From NCBI GenBank assembly GCA_029582155.1, contig CM055908.1, positions 18,329,406 to 18,393,405 on the forward strand: a stretch of DNA of 64,000 bases, in the 5' to 3' direction. The stretch's first letter is position 1; each line of letters starts with the position of its first letter. Under the pieces are notes generated by a model that saw nothing but the letters and a program-made list of their open reading frames with translations, was not told where the DNA came from and searched no databases. Of this stretch, positions 1 through 12,800 are shown piece after piece. The position numbers and the translations under genes are program-made. The DNA is from Panopea generosa (taxonomy: Eukaryota > Mollusca > Bivalvia > Adapedonta > Hiatellidae).

Positions 1-416
1 TAGGCTGATATTAACAAATCATTCTTACGAATGTTCATGTATGTATTTTGATAAAAAATAAAAGCATGTAGAAACGCCTAACGCTCAGTCAAATTCACAA
101 TTATTATATCTGAAATGGTGAACTAGATTTTTAATGTTAAAGCTTTAGTCTGAAAATATTCTCAAAAATTGTACTATTTAGGAGTAGGAAAGAAAGTGTG
201 ATGTAACATATGTATATACAATTACTTAATAATAACAGATGATATTGCCATCCAGTGATTTTTGGTAATCTAGTGCATAACCATTTTGATAATTTAAAAC
301 CAGTTAATCTAAAGGATTTACTTGCATATCGATTGCCAGATTAAGTAAATGTAACAAGTATATTAATAATGTGATAGGATACATGTATACGTTTTCCAAT
401 CAACCGCCTTTTTCAG

Positions 417-3369
417 AATACGCTTGTCCTTGGCCGAGGCACGTCTTGGAATACTGGGAGAAGAGAAACGAAAAACAAGTTTTGTTTTTGAAATACGAAG
501 ATGTAGTCACGGTTTGTATAATCATGTATATTCAAGGTAGTGAAGTAACTTTGGCAGGGTTGGCTCCACCTCTACTTGCACAATCACGCGGTCGGATCAT
601 TCTGCACTATAACCTGGCTCTGTATACTCATGTATATATTCGAGGTATTGTAGTTACTTTGGCAGGGTTGGCTTCACTTCTTCTTGCACAATCACGCGGT
701 CAGATCATTCTGCACTATAACCTGGCTCTGTATACTCATGTATATATTCGAGGTATTGTAGTTACTTTGGCAAGGTTGGCTTCACGTCTTCTTGCACAAT
801 CACGCGGTCAGATCATGCTGCACTATAATCTGGCTCTGTATAACCATGTATAGATAAGGTATTGTAGTAAATTTGACAAGATTGACTCCACTCCGTCTTG
901 CACTATCACGCGGTCAGATCAATCTGCACCTTAACCTGGATCTGTATAATCATGATTTTCGAGGTACTGTGGTAACTTTGACAAGATTGGCTCCACCTCT
1001 ACTTACCCAATTACGCGGTCAGATCATTCTGCACTATAACCTGGCTGTGTATTAGCATGTATAGTTGAGGTATTGTAGTAACTTTGACAAACTTGGCTCT
1101 ACTTCTAATTGCACAATCACGTGGTCAGATCATTCTGCACTATAATCTGGCTCTGTATAATCATGTATAGATGAGGTATTGTAGTTACTTTGGCAGGGTT
1201 GGCTTCACTTCTTCTTGCACAATCACGCGGTCAGATCATTCTGCACCTTAACCTGGATCTGTATAATCATTTTTAGTTGAGGTATTGTAGTTACTTTGGC
1301 AGGGTTGGCTTCACTTCTTCTTGCACAATCACGCGGTCAGATCATTCGGCACCTTAACCTGGATCTGTATAATCATGTTTAGTTGAGGTATTGTAGTAAC
1401 TTTGACAAGATTGACTCCGCCTCTACTTACACAATCACGCAGTCAGAACATTCTGCACTATTACCTGGCTCTGTATAATCATGTATAGATGTGGTAATGG
1501 AGTATCTTTGACAAGATTGATTCCACTTCTTCGTTCACAATCACGCGGTCAGATCATTCTACACTAAAACCTGGATCGGTATTATTATGTATATTCGAGG
1601 TATTGGAGTAAATTTGGCAAGTTTGACTCAATATCTACTTGCACAATCAGGCAGTCAGATCATTCTGCACTATAACCAGGCCCTGTATAATCATTTTTAT
1701 TCGAGGTATTGTAGTTACTTTAACATGATTGACTCCACTTCTACTTGCACAATCATACAGTCAGATCATTCTGCACTAAAACCTGACTCTGTATAATCAT
1801 GTTTAGTTGAAGTATTGGAGTAACTTTGACAAGATTGGCTCCTCCTCTACTTGCACAATCACGCGGTTAGATCATTCTGCACTATAACCTTGCTCTGTGC
1901 TGATACCAAATCATTTTGTCAGATAATTGTAAAATAATCGTCAGATAAGTGTCCTTATATGTGAGCGTACAACATACTTGTTTAGCATTAAACATGCAAC
2001 TAACCGATGATATCGTATTTCCGTTATGCAAATGTAAATATCGCCAAATTGGTGCAATATAAGTGCCTTCTTATTTGATATACACTCGGTACCTTATTGC
2101 ACTAATGTTGTAGTGTGGTCCAATGGTTTATATAATATCAACTTATGCTGTTGTGATTCTGATTCTGATTTGAATAACAGTTTAAATCAGTTATCTTATT
2201 TAGTTATACAATGAGAGCAAAATTTGACCGGCTCAATACTGATCTTTATTCCGGTCTAATACAAATAAACAAATATTGTGATAGTTGCTATATAGAAACA
2301 GTCAGTATGGTGATACCGGCGCACGTTTGGTTCACACATTGTACAATGTAGATATATTTTTATTGTAGGATATGCCAAAAGCGGTTCAACAAATAGCAGA
2401 ATTCTTGAACAAAGAATTGACCTCTGAAGACGTCAATAAAATTTGCAAACATTGCCACGTTGACCGCATGAGAGCCAACGACATGGTGAATCTCTCCTAC
2501 TGGAACGAGATCAAAGCAATAAAAAAAAACACGCACAGCGGATTTATTAATAAAGGTGAGACATTCAGTAGCTATAGGTCTCACTGGGGAATTACTTTCC
2601 TTATATGACGGTAGCAAGATTATTACGCTGTGTAAAGCAGTTGGGCATTTTTTTGTTAAAAATACACAAAATGTCATATTTCTTTGTACATATGGGAACA
2701 TTGGAACATTGTCATGATTTCTGCAAAGTTAGGGTGACATTGGGAACTGTTTGATGATGCTTTAACAGTTTAAAGATGCGTAGTGATACACTGCAACAAA
2801 TGGGCAGAATTGTCAAAAATGAAGGGGTGCCACCAAGGCACTTTTAAAACCATTGGTAATGTATCCAGTGTTCCAGAAGAACATGTCTCTATATGTAGAA
2901 CAGTACAAAATTAATTGGTGTGTGAGACGTATATAAGTTGCTGTTATATAAGGACGTATTCGTGAGTGATTAGTATGTGTAAGAGCTTAATGAAGTTGCA
3001 TGAATAAATTAGTCACAAAACGTAAGAGATTGGGTCATGGACGGAATTAAAATAATAACAAAAATGTTTATTTAATTTCAAATCCGATTTTGCCTTTTTC
3101 AAACATATCAAAATGTTTCTTGACTGTAATTGAAAATTACAAAATAATTTACTTGATGCCGTTGAATCTCGTCAACCAACAATTTTAAAAGTCACTAAAA
3201 ATCATTATAGAAAAATCATTTTGATATCTCAAGTAATAGTATCTCGTATTTATCTTTCACAGGCAAAGTTGGTGAATGGCGTAAGGTGTTGGATACAGAT
3301 AAAAGTGCACGCATTGACGAGATGATGAAGGAACTAGATGGGTCAGGATTAACATTTGACTGGAAATAA
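417..3369 (+). CDS. Cytosolic sulfotransferase (SULT1-like), 3' part, last three coding exons
   Basis: Sulfotransferases of this family transfer a sulfonate group from PAPS to hydroxyl or amine groups of small molecules in the cytosol. Three exons splice in frame: 417-511, 2369-2555 and 3263-3369 (TAA stop). The first follows an acceptor ending in tttcag and encodes a segment with WEKRNEKQVLFLKYED, the family's KYED region. The second starts GAT-ATG (DMPKAVQQIAEFL) and contains the HxxFxxM-like stretch CHVDRMRANDMVN. The third completes FINKGKVGEWRKVL, matching the C-terminal PAPS-binding motif RKGxxGDWK, with E for D and a conserved GxxGxW. I chose donor 512 (ACG|gtttgt) over 504 because it restores the normal spacing between KYED and DMPK. 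The N-terminal PAPS loop and catalytic His exons lie left of the window. Intron 417-2369 carries a 108-bp satellite. I see no breaks in these exons. Confidence 0.88.
530..1910. repeat. Tandem satellite, ~108-bp unit, ~13 copies, in sulfotransferase intron
   Basis: A unit of about 107-108 bp recurs from about 530 to 1910. Each copy carries the markers tgcacaatcacgcggtcag, tctgcactataacctgg and gaggtattgtagt. The tgcaca marker occurs at 577 and 685, giving the period. Copies differ by point changes and small indels. The 160-residue frame read through the first copies is a consequence of the repeat and not a gene. Confidence 0.9.
2048..2115 (-). repeat. Decayed copy of a small palindromic element (GGTACC family)
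   Basis: About 65 bp containing gtgccttcttattt and cggtaccttattgcac match, in opposite orientation, the palindromic element at 9102-9178. Here the inverted arms have diverged, so the copy looks older. It lies in the intron just upstream of the second sulfotransferase exon. Confidence 0.6.
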
Positions 3370-3500
3370 GCTGTTATTAAGATATACATGTATATTGTGA
3401 TAGCAATGAAAAGTAGGGACAGTCGGTCTTTATACTAGTAGTGACGATAAACACATGGTGTAAAGTCTTATAGTTTTATTTGTATATTTATTGAAAAGAG

Positions 3501-3506
3501 AATAAA
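3501..3506 (+). terminator. Candidate polyadenylation signal of the sulfotransferase
   Basis: An AATAAA hexamer lies 132 nt downstream of the sulfotransferase stop codon. It is the first canonical hexamer after the stop. In AT-rich DNA the hexamer is common by chance, so position is the main support. Confidence 0.4.
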
Positions 3507-3509
3507 CAA

Positions 3510-6055
3510 CATAAACAGATAAAATGCACATGCATGCATATGACAGAAATGACATTTATAGTTAAAGGAGAAACAAATTCGTCATGATCGTAAATTTAAT
3601 CAAGGTAATTAAGATTATTGTACAAAATGTTTATACATGGAACCAGTGAGATTGAACGGGTAGCTGCTACACCAAAGAAAAGATTATCATTATTGGTACC
3701 TGTCGGATTGACAGTGTAAAAGTAACTCCAATGCAATGACAAGATCATCAATCTTGGAACCAGAGAGATTGACCTTGTAGCAAGGATTTGTATATTGACA
3801 AATTGACGTCTTGACTATTTGAAAGCGATAAATAATATTGCGAAAGAAACGCCTGGATGCCTTTAAACTCTTATATTTCCCAAAAACGCAATGAAACATA
3901 TATCTTTATAATTTAATATGTTTATTGATGATCAAGACATTGAACGTGCAATTCTTAAAGGTTATAGAATAAAATAAAATAATGATCATTGTTTATTTAG
4001 GTACAGATCTTTCTGAACGTACCAAACGTAGAAACAATGACGGCGAAGGGTTGATTAATGGAAATGGGTATATTTTGGATGAGCATTTATCTAATAAAGC
4101 TCTTTAAGATAACTAAAAATAGAATAAAAATATCGGCGATTGAGAATATATTATATCATGTGTTTTTATAAGAACATTTATATAATATAATTTTAATATA
4201 TTTCAAGAATTAAGGTTTTAAAAAGAACCATTAGATGCAAAAAAATAATAAAATATTATTGCTTGGTAATGAGTTAATGTTAGATGATTTCTTTACTAAT
4301 ACAACTTATATAAGTAAATTTTACAATATGACCAATTACAACAGTATTCTGTCAAATAAGTTTTGCAGATATGCATATTTATTTCATGAATATCTTTCGA
4401 AAAGTAAGGTTTAAAAAAAGAACTCTTTGACGAAAAAACGCACTTTTTGTCAATATTGATTGATTTTGAATGCGATTGTAAACATTTTATGGGACGTAAT
4501 ATTTCTTCTAACCTTTACCAATTTTAAGTTTAGATATTATGAAACAAATCTTATCAATATTAATTCATAACGTAAAGTAACACCAGTTAAATAAGCATTG
4601 TTTTACACCCATAAAGTGTTGACTTTCCGCGATCCGTCAGAACTTAACGTGACACCGTTCATACATGATCGCAAGTGAATCAAGGTCATATCGGTAATGA
4701 AATATATCTCTGATCCGTTACCAAGTAAAGCACTTCATCAGCCCTTGCTACAGAATATAGCGTTTCTTAACTTTTCTTTTGCAAAGCATATAGTCACAGC
4801 AAAAGGGCTTCATCATTTACCAAATAATTTGAATTTGAATTGATCTCAAGCAATCTCAGTTCATTTTGACTTCACTTTTCTGGATAACTATAACGCTGCT
4901 CTAGCTAGTCTCAATTGTCCATCATCTTAATATTTAAGATCCCCTGTATCGACATGCAATGTTGCAAATGATCGTTTGTTAAGATCAGCAAACAGTCGTA
5001 TACTTTTTTTAACATTCCAATGATTTTTAGGTGATTTAGTCATCTAGCTTAAATGTTTTAGTATATGAGGACGACTTAAATAAATTGTGATGAGTGTGCT
5101 CGCCGCCTACACAACTATGGAGTTTATTTTTTATGCATGGGTTGTGAAACAAATTAAAAACGTATAAAAAAACTCTCAAATTAACTCTCTTTAAGCATCG
5201 GTCACATAGTTCTAATCTTGATTTATCTTGAATCCAAGGTTGTGCATAGTATCAAACTCATGTTGTAAGCGCAGCTCGAATGTTGTTTTAATGGACAAGA
5301 AAAGGGAAGCATTTACAGATAACGGGCTTCATCAAAGAGAGCATACATGATTGCGGAATGGTTACACTTAATATACAAACTGAGAATTGAAGTTACATCA
5401 AATAACGCAATGCTATTTACCTAGCTACAGATTGTAAGCACTATATATAAACAGATTAAACGTTTTATAAAAAAAAACACCATACTACGTTTTAGTTTGA
5501 TGTATAAAGTCACCATTAACCAGTCCTTGTTTTAAGATTAATTGAAAATAATCAAACGATAGCATAACAAGTATTATCGCAGTACGTGCAAATCCGTGTT
5601 TCTACTGATATTGCATGTTGATAAGATTATAACTGACAATACTTGTGTAAGGATCAGATGTATATCTGAGTATTGTTCATATTACAATAGCATGTAAATA
5701 CTTACAGCTATTCTAGATTATTATTTACAAAACAAAAATAGATTTTTCTGTAAATGTATACGGTTTGCCATTTTATTTTCCATTTTAAAGTAAACATTTT
5801 TCAGTTGGGTTTCAAATTGATATATTTTCGCTCCTAATCTGTAAGACTTTGTATAGAATATTAGTGAAACTGTTTTCCTTTGCACTTAAAATCATAAATG
5901 TTTGATGCTTTAACAATTTACACAATATTAAAAATAAATCAAAGATTACATCCCAATATTATAATATTTTACTTTTTAATTGTGTGTCTAATTGTGTGAT
6001 GTTCATATGACAGAAGTATGTATATTTCTTTTGGTAATTTGGTAACTAATAGTGT
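3510..6055. other. Intergenic, AT-rich, no gene recognised
   Basis: About 2.5 kb without a recognisable protein, RNA gene or clear repeat. One stretch, 4001-4107, follows an acceptor-like tttatttag and reads open for 35 codons to a TAA. Its peptide (includes SERTKRRNNDGEG) resembles nothing I know, so it is not called as a gene. Confidence 0.5.
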
Positions 6056-6059
6056 GAAA

Positions 6060-7200
6060 ACTTAGCCTAACCACATTGCTGTAAATAAAATGACACTAAA
6101 ATATGATTTAAAAAAAAACATTTCTATTGATATCAAATATGACAGAATGTCATTTTGCAGCTTAAATTAGCTGCCCAAATAACATTTATATGTATATTTC
6201 TTTTAGTGGAACTTAACAACATTGCTGTAAATAAGATGACACTAAAATTGATTAAAAAGAAAACATTTCTTTTGATATCAAATATGACAGAATGTCATTT
6301 TGCAGCTTAAATTAGCTGCCCAAATAACATTTATATGTATATTTCTTTTAGTGGAACTTAACAACATTGCTGTAAATAAGATGACACTAAAATTGATTAA
6401 AAAGAAAACATTTCTTTTGATATCAAATATGACAGAATGTCATTTTGCACCTTAAACTAGCTAACCAAATTACATTTATATGTATATTTCTTTTAGTGGA
6501 ACTTAATAACATTGATGTAAATAAAATGACACTAAAATGTGAATAAAGAGAAAACATTTCTTTTGATATCAAATATGACAGTATGTCACTTTGTACCTTA
6601 AATTAACTAACAAAATTATATTGATATGTATGTTTCTCCCAGTGGAACTTAACAACATTGCTGTAAATAAGATGACACATAAATTTATTAAAAAGAAACC
6701 ATTTCTTTTGATATCAAATATGACAGTATATCATTTTGTACCTTAAATTAACTAACCAAATTTTATTGATATGTATGTTTCTCCTAGTGGAACTTAACAA
6801 CATTGCTGTAAATAAAATGACACATAAATTTATTAAAAAGAAACCATTTCTTTTGATATCAAATATGACAGTATATCATTTTGTACCTTAAATTAACTAA
6901 CCAAATTTTATTGATATGTATGTTTCTCCCAGTGGAACTTAACAACATTGCTGTAAATAAAATGACACATAAATTTATTAAAAAGAAACCATTTCTTTTG
7001 ATATCAAATATGACAGTATATCATTTTGTACCTTAAATTAACTAACCAAATTTTATTGATATGTATGTTTCTCCTAGTGGAACTTCACAACATTGCTGTA
7101 AATAAAATGACACATAAATTGATTAAAAAGAAACCATTTCTTTTGATATGAAATATGACAGTATGACATTTTAGCTAAATTAGCTAACCAAATTATTAAT
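6060..7200. repeat. Tandem satellite, ~145-bp unit, ~8 copies
   Basis: A unit of about 145 bp repeats head to tail. Markers are gtggaacttaacaacattg, gtaaataaaatgacac, tttcttttgatatcaaat and tatgtatatttctttta. The gtggaactt marker sits at 6206-6208 and 6351-6353, giving the period. The left copies (6060-6480) share one variant set (ttttgcagcttaaattagc) and the right copies (6600-7140) another (ttgtaccttaaattaac), which suggests two rounds of local expansion. Confidence 0.9.
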
Positions 7201-7204
7201 ATGT

Positions 7205-7930
7205 ATGAATATACACGTATCACTCCTAAGTTTTCCTTTGCCAAAGGAGGATGTCATTTTGTAGTTTATCGCACTAATTAAATCTCATTAAAAACCGTCT
7301 GATTCATTAAACGTCACTAATTTTGCCGATATTCAGTTTTTTATATAGTGATCAGGTTCACTTCTGACATGCGCAGTTGTTTATAAATAATCTAAGCTGA
7401 CTTAGTTCAGTAATTTTCCGAAAATGAAATCGACTCGTTACATTCCGTTTCTTTAAATAGCACACAGAAATATAAATTTTAAAGGTACACCATACTGTCA
7501 AATCAAATCATATCATTTCGATTTGCCTATTAAGTATCATTTTTATCCTTGAACACAAAATTAGTTTTAGGTCTCTGTTATATATTTTTTACTGTTGTCA
7601 ATATCCAACCAAATGTTAATCTGTATACCCAGGCATACATGTACATACTAAAGGGAATTCATCAGGATTTTTCAAACTTTTTAAAATTGGCTAAAATCAT
7701 ATTTTTTTCTTATTTACTTACTGACATCTTATTGCCAAAAGGATATCTAGATAAACATACCATATTAATAATATATCTAAAAGGGTTTTCCTAACTTGGG
7801 CTACGCACCTAGGATAGATTAAAATAGATTTCACGCTTAAATGTTCAACATATTTTGTGACGTATTAAATAAATCGGAATAGCACTGGTGACGTTATAGC
7901 ATGGCATTAGTGACATCGGAAAGGTGACCA
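7205..7930. other. Intergenic, no feature recognised
   Basis: Non-coding AT-rich DNA between the 145-bp satellite and the next repeat. An 81-codon open frame at 7549-7794 has no start context or recognisable family and is treated as chance. Confidence 0.4.
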
Positions 7931-8178
7931 GGGGTTGTATTCACCAATAATTCTTGAGAACTTGGACTTAAGCTTAAGAAAACAAACTTCAACCTTAGAT
8001 ATCTTGTTTACTATGACAGAAAGATAACTGTGAAATTTATTTGACTATATATTATGTGTCCGTAGGTGCTTGCAAATTTTGGTTTCAAAATATGGTTAGT
8101 GTGTTTTTCAAAATTCATTCTTGAGTTTAAACCTAAGAATATTCTTAAGAGTGGTTGATGAATATCACACACAGGGGT
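7931..8178. mobile_element. Short non-autonomous element with imperfect inverted ends (TATTCACCAA family)
   Basis: The left end reads gttgtattcaccaataattc. The right end, read on the other strand, is tgatattcatcaaccactc, so the 248-bp block has related inverted termini. A second partial copy of the same terminus is at 12525 (gatattcaccaaccattc). Two copies with inverted ends suggest a MITE family. No target duplication was identified. Confidence 0.5.
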
Positions 8179-8849
8179 CAGTTACTAGAAAACATGCAAC
8201 AATGATGAATGTATGGCACTACCATAGGTGAACAGTAGTATAGAAAGGGAAGAGATGAGTCTATATTAGACGTTGGGAAGAGATTTAGAGCCGTAACACA
8301 AACATTTAAGAACGTTGACAAATTGAGAATAATGTATAATTTAGTATTAATAAATCAATTCTGTTTTGTCGTGATTGCCCTATCTCGACAAACCTTTGAC
8401 ATATACCATATGCTGTATTATTAAACTTACTCCGCAATAGCGAGGGATATCAGAATCTGACGAATATTTGTGACAGGACCAACACCAAGAAGACATGCGA
8501 ACTGTTACCAAATTAATGCGGCAACTTTTGATCCATTACATCCGAATCTGCTGGAACCTGACATTACAGACCTTTATATGTTGTCCTACATTCTCAACCA
8601 ATAACATCGCTTAGATTTTTCATAATAGAACATTCCATTTTATAAAGAATGCCTTGATCGTCGTAGATGTTGGTCTACTTCCTCAGCCAATGGAATCGCT
8701 CCAGAAACGAAAAAGTAGAACAACATGTAAGCCGGTTAGAAGTAACATCGAATTTTCTACTAGCGTAGAAAATACCATGTAACTTTTAACCTATACTAAG
8801 TGAACATGTTTTCTTTGCGAATACAGTTTATCAGTCATATCGCGACAGT

Positions 8850-9035
8850 GTCTACTAGAGACAGTATTACAATCGCTGCCAGACTGGAGTATGATGCCGC
8901 ATGTGGTATGTTGCCCCACCAAGTCATATAATATTGACATAGAACTATCCTCAAAAAGTCTTTGGTATGGCGACCTGGCTGGGGATCGAACCCACGACCA
9001 TTCCCACGCAAGGCGGACGCGCTACCCTAAATAAT
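8850..9035 (-). mobile_element. tRNA-derived SINE (minus strand), degenerate
   Basis: On the minus strand, 9030-8975 reads as a tRNA-like head: an A-box-like ggtagcgcgtccgcc and a canonical B box, gggttcgatcccc. The flanking minus-strand sequence does not close into a tRNA acceptor stem, and unrelated sequence continues downstream as a SINE body would. It is therefore more likely a SINE than a functional tRNA gene. The left boundary is approximate. Confidence 0.5.
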
Positions 9036-9101
9036 ATACATTTTGGAAGCACAAGATCTAATGGGTAGTTTCCATAACGGCGGATAGTAGGTTTTAGATA
9101 A

Positions 9102-9178
9102 CGTCCCATTGGTGCAATAAGGTACCAAGTTTATATAAAATAAGAAGGCACTTGGTACCTCATTGCAACAATGGGACG
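9102..9178. repeat. Near-perfect 77-bp palindromic element
   Basis: The two 29-bp arms (9102-9130 and 9150-9178) pair at 27 of 29 positions around a 19-bp loop. Each arm carries ggtaccaagt. The arms begin cgtcccattg. A diverged, reversed relative is at 2048-2115, so this is a dispersed foldback family rather than a chance hairpin. Confidence 0.75.
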
Positions 9179-9179
9179 A

Positions 9180-9808
9180 ATTATATATTACTTAAAATTT
9201 CGAAACGTGCAGAAATATATTCTGACTGAAGCTAAACAAACCTAAAGGTCTGGATATATATAATATTAAAATGACAGGCACAGTACATTTTAGATTTACA
9301 ACATTAGCAAAAACGCTAATCAGTATTAAGAAATACTCAGCCTAATGAGGCTGATCAGTCATATGCTATCAAAATTGCAATTGCATGATATCATTTAGCA
9401 TAGAAGACAAAAACAACAGCAACATTTAATGAATGGTTATATTTATCAATCAATGCAATGAATAAAAGCTGTTAAAATTGCCTTGTTTAAAAGCACTTTT
9501 TATAAACCTCACGAACATATTATTGCACTTATATATTGTGTTATAGTAATTTAGTAATGTTGTAATAGTGTATCGATTTTTACTTATATATGTTGAATTT
9601 GTAACACACAATTCGTTAACGTTTGCGTTATATTTTAACGTGAATAGCCAAGATTAAGACATCAAAATAAAAACATTAAAATCAGTACTTCCTAAGTTAA
9701 TAAAATGATTGTGAAACTAATCCCAGTACCCCTTTAAGATATGCAAGACATCGGTAACGGAAAAGCACGAACACCACACATCGATCAGGTAACGTAGGGA
9801 ATCAAGTT
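9180..9808 (+). other. Upstream region and putative 5' UTR of the PARP14-like gene
   Basis: No gene is recognised. This is where the promoter and 5' leader of the PARP14-like gene should lie. I saw no clear ISRE-type (GAAANNGAAA) element and no convincing TATA box at a supported distance. An upstream non-coding exon cannot be excluded. Confidence 0.35.
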
Positions 9809-9818
9809 ATGGCTGACG
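9809..9818 (+). CDS. PARP14-like exon 1: start codon exon (10 nt coding)
   Basis: ATGGCTGACG is followed by the consensus donor gtaagt. The single leftover G joins the AC at the start of exon 2 to form a GAC codon, giving MADDKPVKLL. Phase, start context and consensus donor all fit. The next upstream ATG-containing exon candidate was not found. Confidence 0.7.
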
Positions 9819-12800
9819 GTAAGTTAGTGGTTTATTTCTTTCTTTGCTGATATATAGATAGAAAAATGTTGTTGATACATGTATTCAAGCAATATATGTA
9901 CATGTATACACAAATATATATGCATAATTCACTTATGTCGTCTTAATGTTTGAATTGTGTGTAGTTAATGATACTCCAAATTTTAAAACTTTCCCACTTT
10001 CGATTTCCATGCATGTTACCAAATAGCTAGGTTTTTCCAATAGTCTTATACTTGCAATATGCTCTTTTTTACATTTAAATAGTTTTGAAAACAATGAATG
10101 AAACTATTTATACGTACAAATACTGAACTACTGTTTATAAAATGCAACAATATGCATGCATGAATTATTGATTGAATGAATAAATGAATGAATGAAAGAA
10201 AGAAAGAATGCATGAATGTATCAATGACTGACTGAATGAAAGTAAAGACAAGACGTTTTGTATTGCATAGTTAAAGCCATCTAATGAATTAATAACTATT
10301 TGATTAGTTGAATGAACAAATATATGAATGAATGAATGAATGAATGAATGAATGAATGAATGAATGAATGAATGAATGAATGAATGAATGAAATACTGAA
10401 TTAATGAGCGGGTGTGTGAATATTGAATGAATTAGGTCATGTATGAATAAGAAAGTATGTGCATGATTGATTAAGGGAATGAGTGAGTGACTCAATGAGG
10501 CCTAAAAAAAAAAAAAGGTTTGTTTCCTGTTACATGCCCAAAAAAATATGGGTCGGTAGGTAGGGATTTTTTTTTTTTTGTCGTTACCACACTCCTTTAT
10601 TTAATGGAACATCAACATGAATGAGTTTGTTAGTTTCTATTACATGATTATATATGTCATTTTGGGGGTAGTGGTGTGAAAGTAATATATCTTTTAAATA
10701 TTACTCAATTTCAGATATGAATCTGAAATCTGAAGTGGCTATAATAAACCGAGGAAGATGTTTGATATTGGCTATACTGTCTTCGCAAAAATTATACCTT
10801 GCACCGTTTCTGTGAGTCTATATCGTCTAAGCGTATGCAGTGATTATTTTATAATGAGATAACGAGCGTCTAAACGACACAGCGCGCCGGTGCGTAAGAA
10901 TTACTTTGTTGTGAAAATCACCAAAAAGAGCGCGAAATCCGATGCCGATTTTTTGGACATAAAAACTTTTGAGTCGGCAGTTAAAATATAGGGTCGGTCG
11001 GGTAACCGGAAACAAACATCTTTTTTTTTTAGGCCTGAGGTTCACTGACATGAAGAAGAACTGTGGATTAAGCGAACGGACGTTAGTCATGCTCATACCA
11101 CATACACAAAAATGTATGACGAAAATATAATACAAACCACCTATAGCTTCCTCTCCAGTTATTTTATATTGAATGTGAAGCATTTTTTGCGACTGAGACA
11201 AATAACGCTCAAAGTCTTCCTTGATATAACAAGTACTGAGCATAATATGTAGAGGATCGGACCCATGACCCACATGAACTTTGATCCGATGGTATATCAC
11301 TGAATCACGTTTACCTCCCTATATCTGATATATATATCATACAGCCATATCTACAAAGTCATATGTTTATGTGTGTGTACAAATATATTCAAGATAGTGT
11401 ATCTATAAAAACAAATTAACATATGCGAAAGTATTGATACAAATGATATGATGACGTTGCATGACCCATTTAGGAGTGTTAAGTTATCCGCGTCTCACAC
11501 CACTATTACTCTCACCTCCCTGGATTGCATTCTAACATAAATGTCCAGAAAACAGTTTAAAAATATCTGCGGTATGTGTTTGGGCTCAAATTTTTCACGG
11601 GTTAAAGATCTGAAATTATAAAGAAAAACATCATACATTGATCAGGTTGTTCTTTTCTTCTTAAGTTAAATGATGTTGTGATAACTTTCAATTTTCAAAG
11701 TAAAAAGATGTCAACATTTCGCTAACGATGCAATTTAATCCATCTAAAATTGGCTAGAAATCTGGTATAGGTATTAAATATTCAGGGTAAGTTTCTAAAA
11801 TACTGACCATTTACCACATCGGTATAAAAAAATAAATCACTGTAATAAAAAGTCCACTCACCAGCCGCCCACCCCCCTCCTCCTACACACACACACACAC
11901 AAAAAGAAATAGATTGTTTCTACCTAATCCATCTGATTCAAGGGAGATCATATTGTAGTTAAGTCATGTAGTGACAATAACCGCTGTTACGTATTACCTA
12001 TTGATGCATCGTGTATTACCTATTGATGCATCGTGTATTACCTATTGATGCATCGTGTATTACCTATGGATGCACCGTATTCATTATAATCATTCCCATT
12101 TATAAGTGTGTTCATGCTGTTTGGATGAATGTGTTGACTTATATTTTAAACATATTGAGTTGTAACTATATTAACGAACACAAATCAACAAGTATTACTG
12201 CAATACATACTATTAAACACTCTAGTAATGCAAATATCAAACTGCTGTTACTATTAACTGTATGATTTATAGAATAAATATAATGAACATTATTAAACAT
12301 TCCTTATTTTTAGGCTATCACCAGTCTTGTCTAAATTGTGGTAGGTGACCTATATGTTTACACATTTATAAACATCCGAATGTAACTTGATACACTACAC
12401 AGTGATATATATCTAGACGAGTATTTTATAACTGTATTATGTAACGTGATACAATACACTGTGATATATATTTAGACACGCATTATATGACAAAATATTT
12501 CATGTCATTATTGAAACAACACAAAGGGTGATATTCACCAACCATTCTTAAGGAACTCTGATACATGGCGACAATTTTAAGAACTGTGTATTTTATATAT
12601 GAACTCGCCATGATGGCCATAAGGGCCCCGCCAAGTTTCTTGTTTTAAAACTTTAAACACCATCTCACATGAAATCACTGAACAAATTCAATTACCACAT
12701 TTGAGGTCACGCATCAAACAAGAGTACCAACAGGGCGCGGTCGATTTCTACACATGTTTGTAAAAGGAAAATTATAAAACTAATATCTGCATGAAACCAC

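Noticed and set aside
371..853. 160-codon frame starting at 371
   Set aside because: Only 417-511 is the sulfotransferase exon. The rest runs into intron and satellite repeats.
10827..11300. 157-codon minus-strand frame
   Set aside because: It spans the right half of a TIR element and a SINE fragment, with no recognisable domain.
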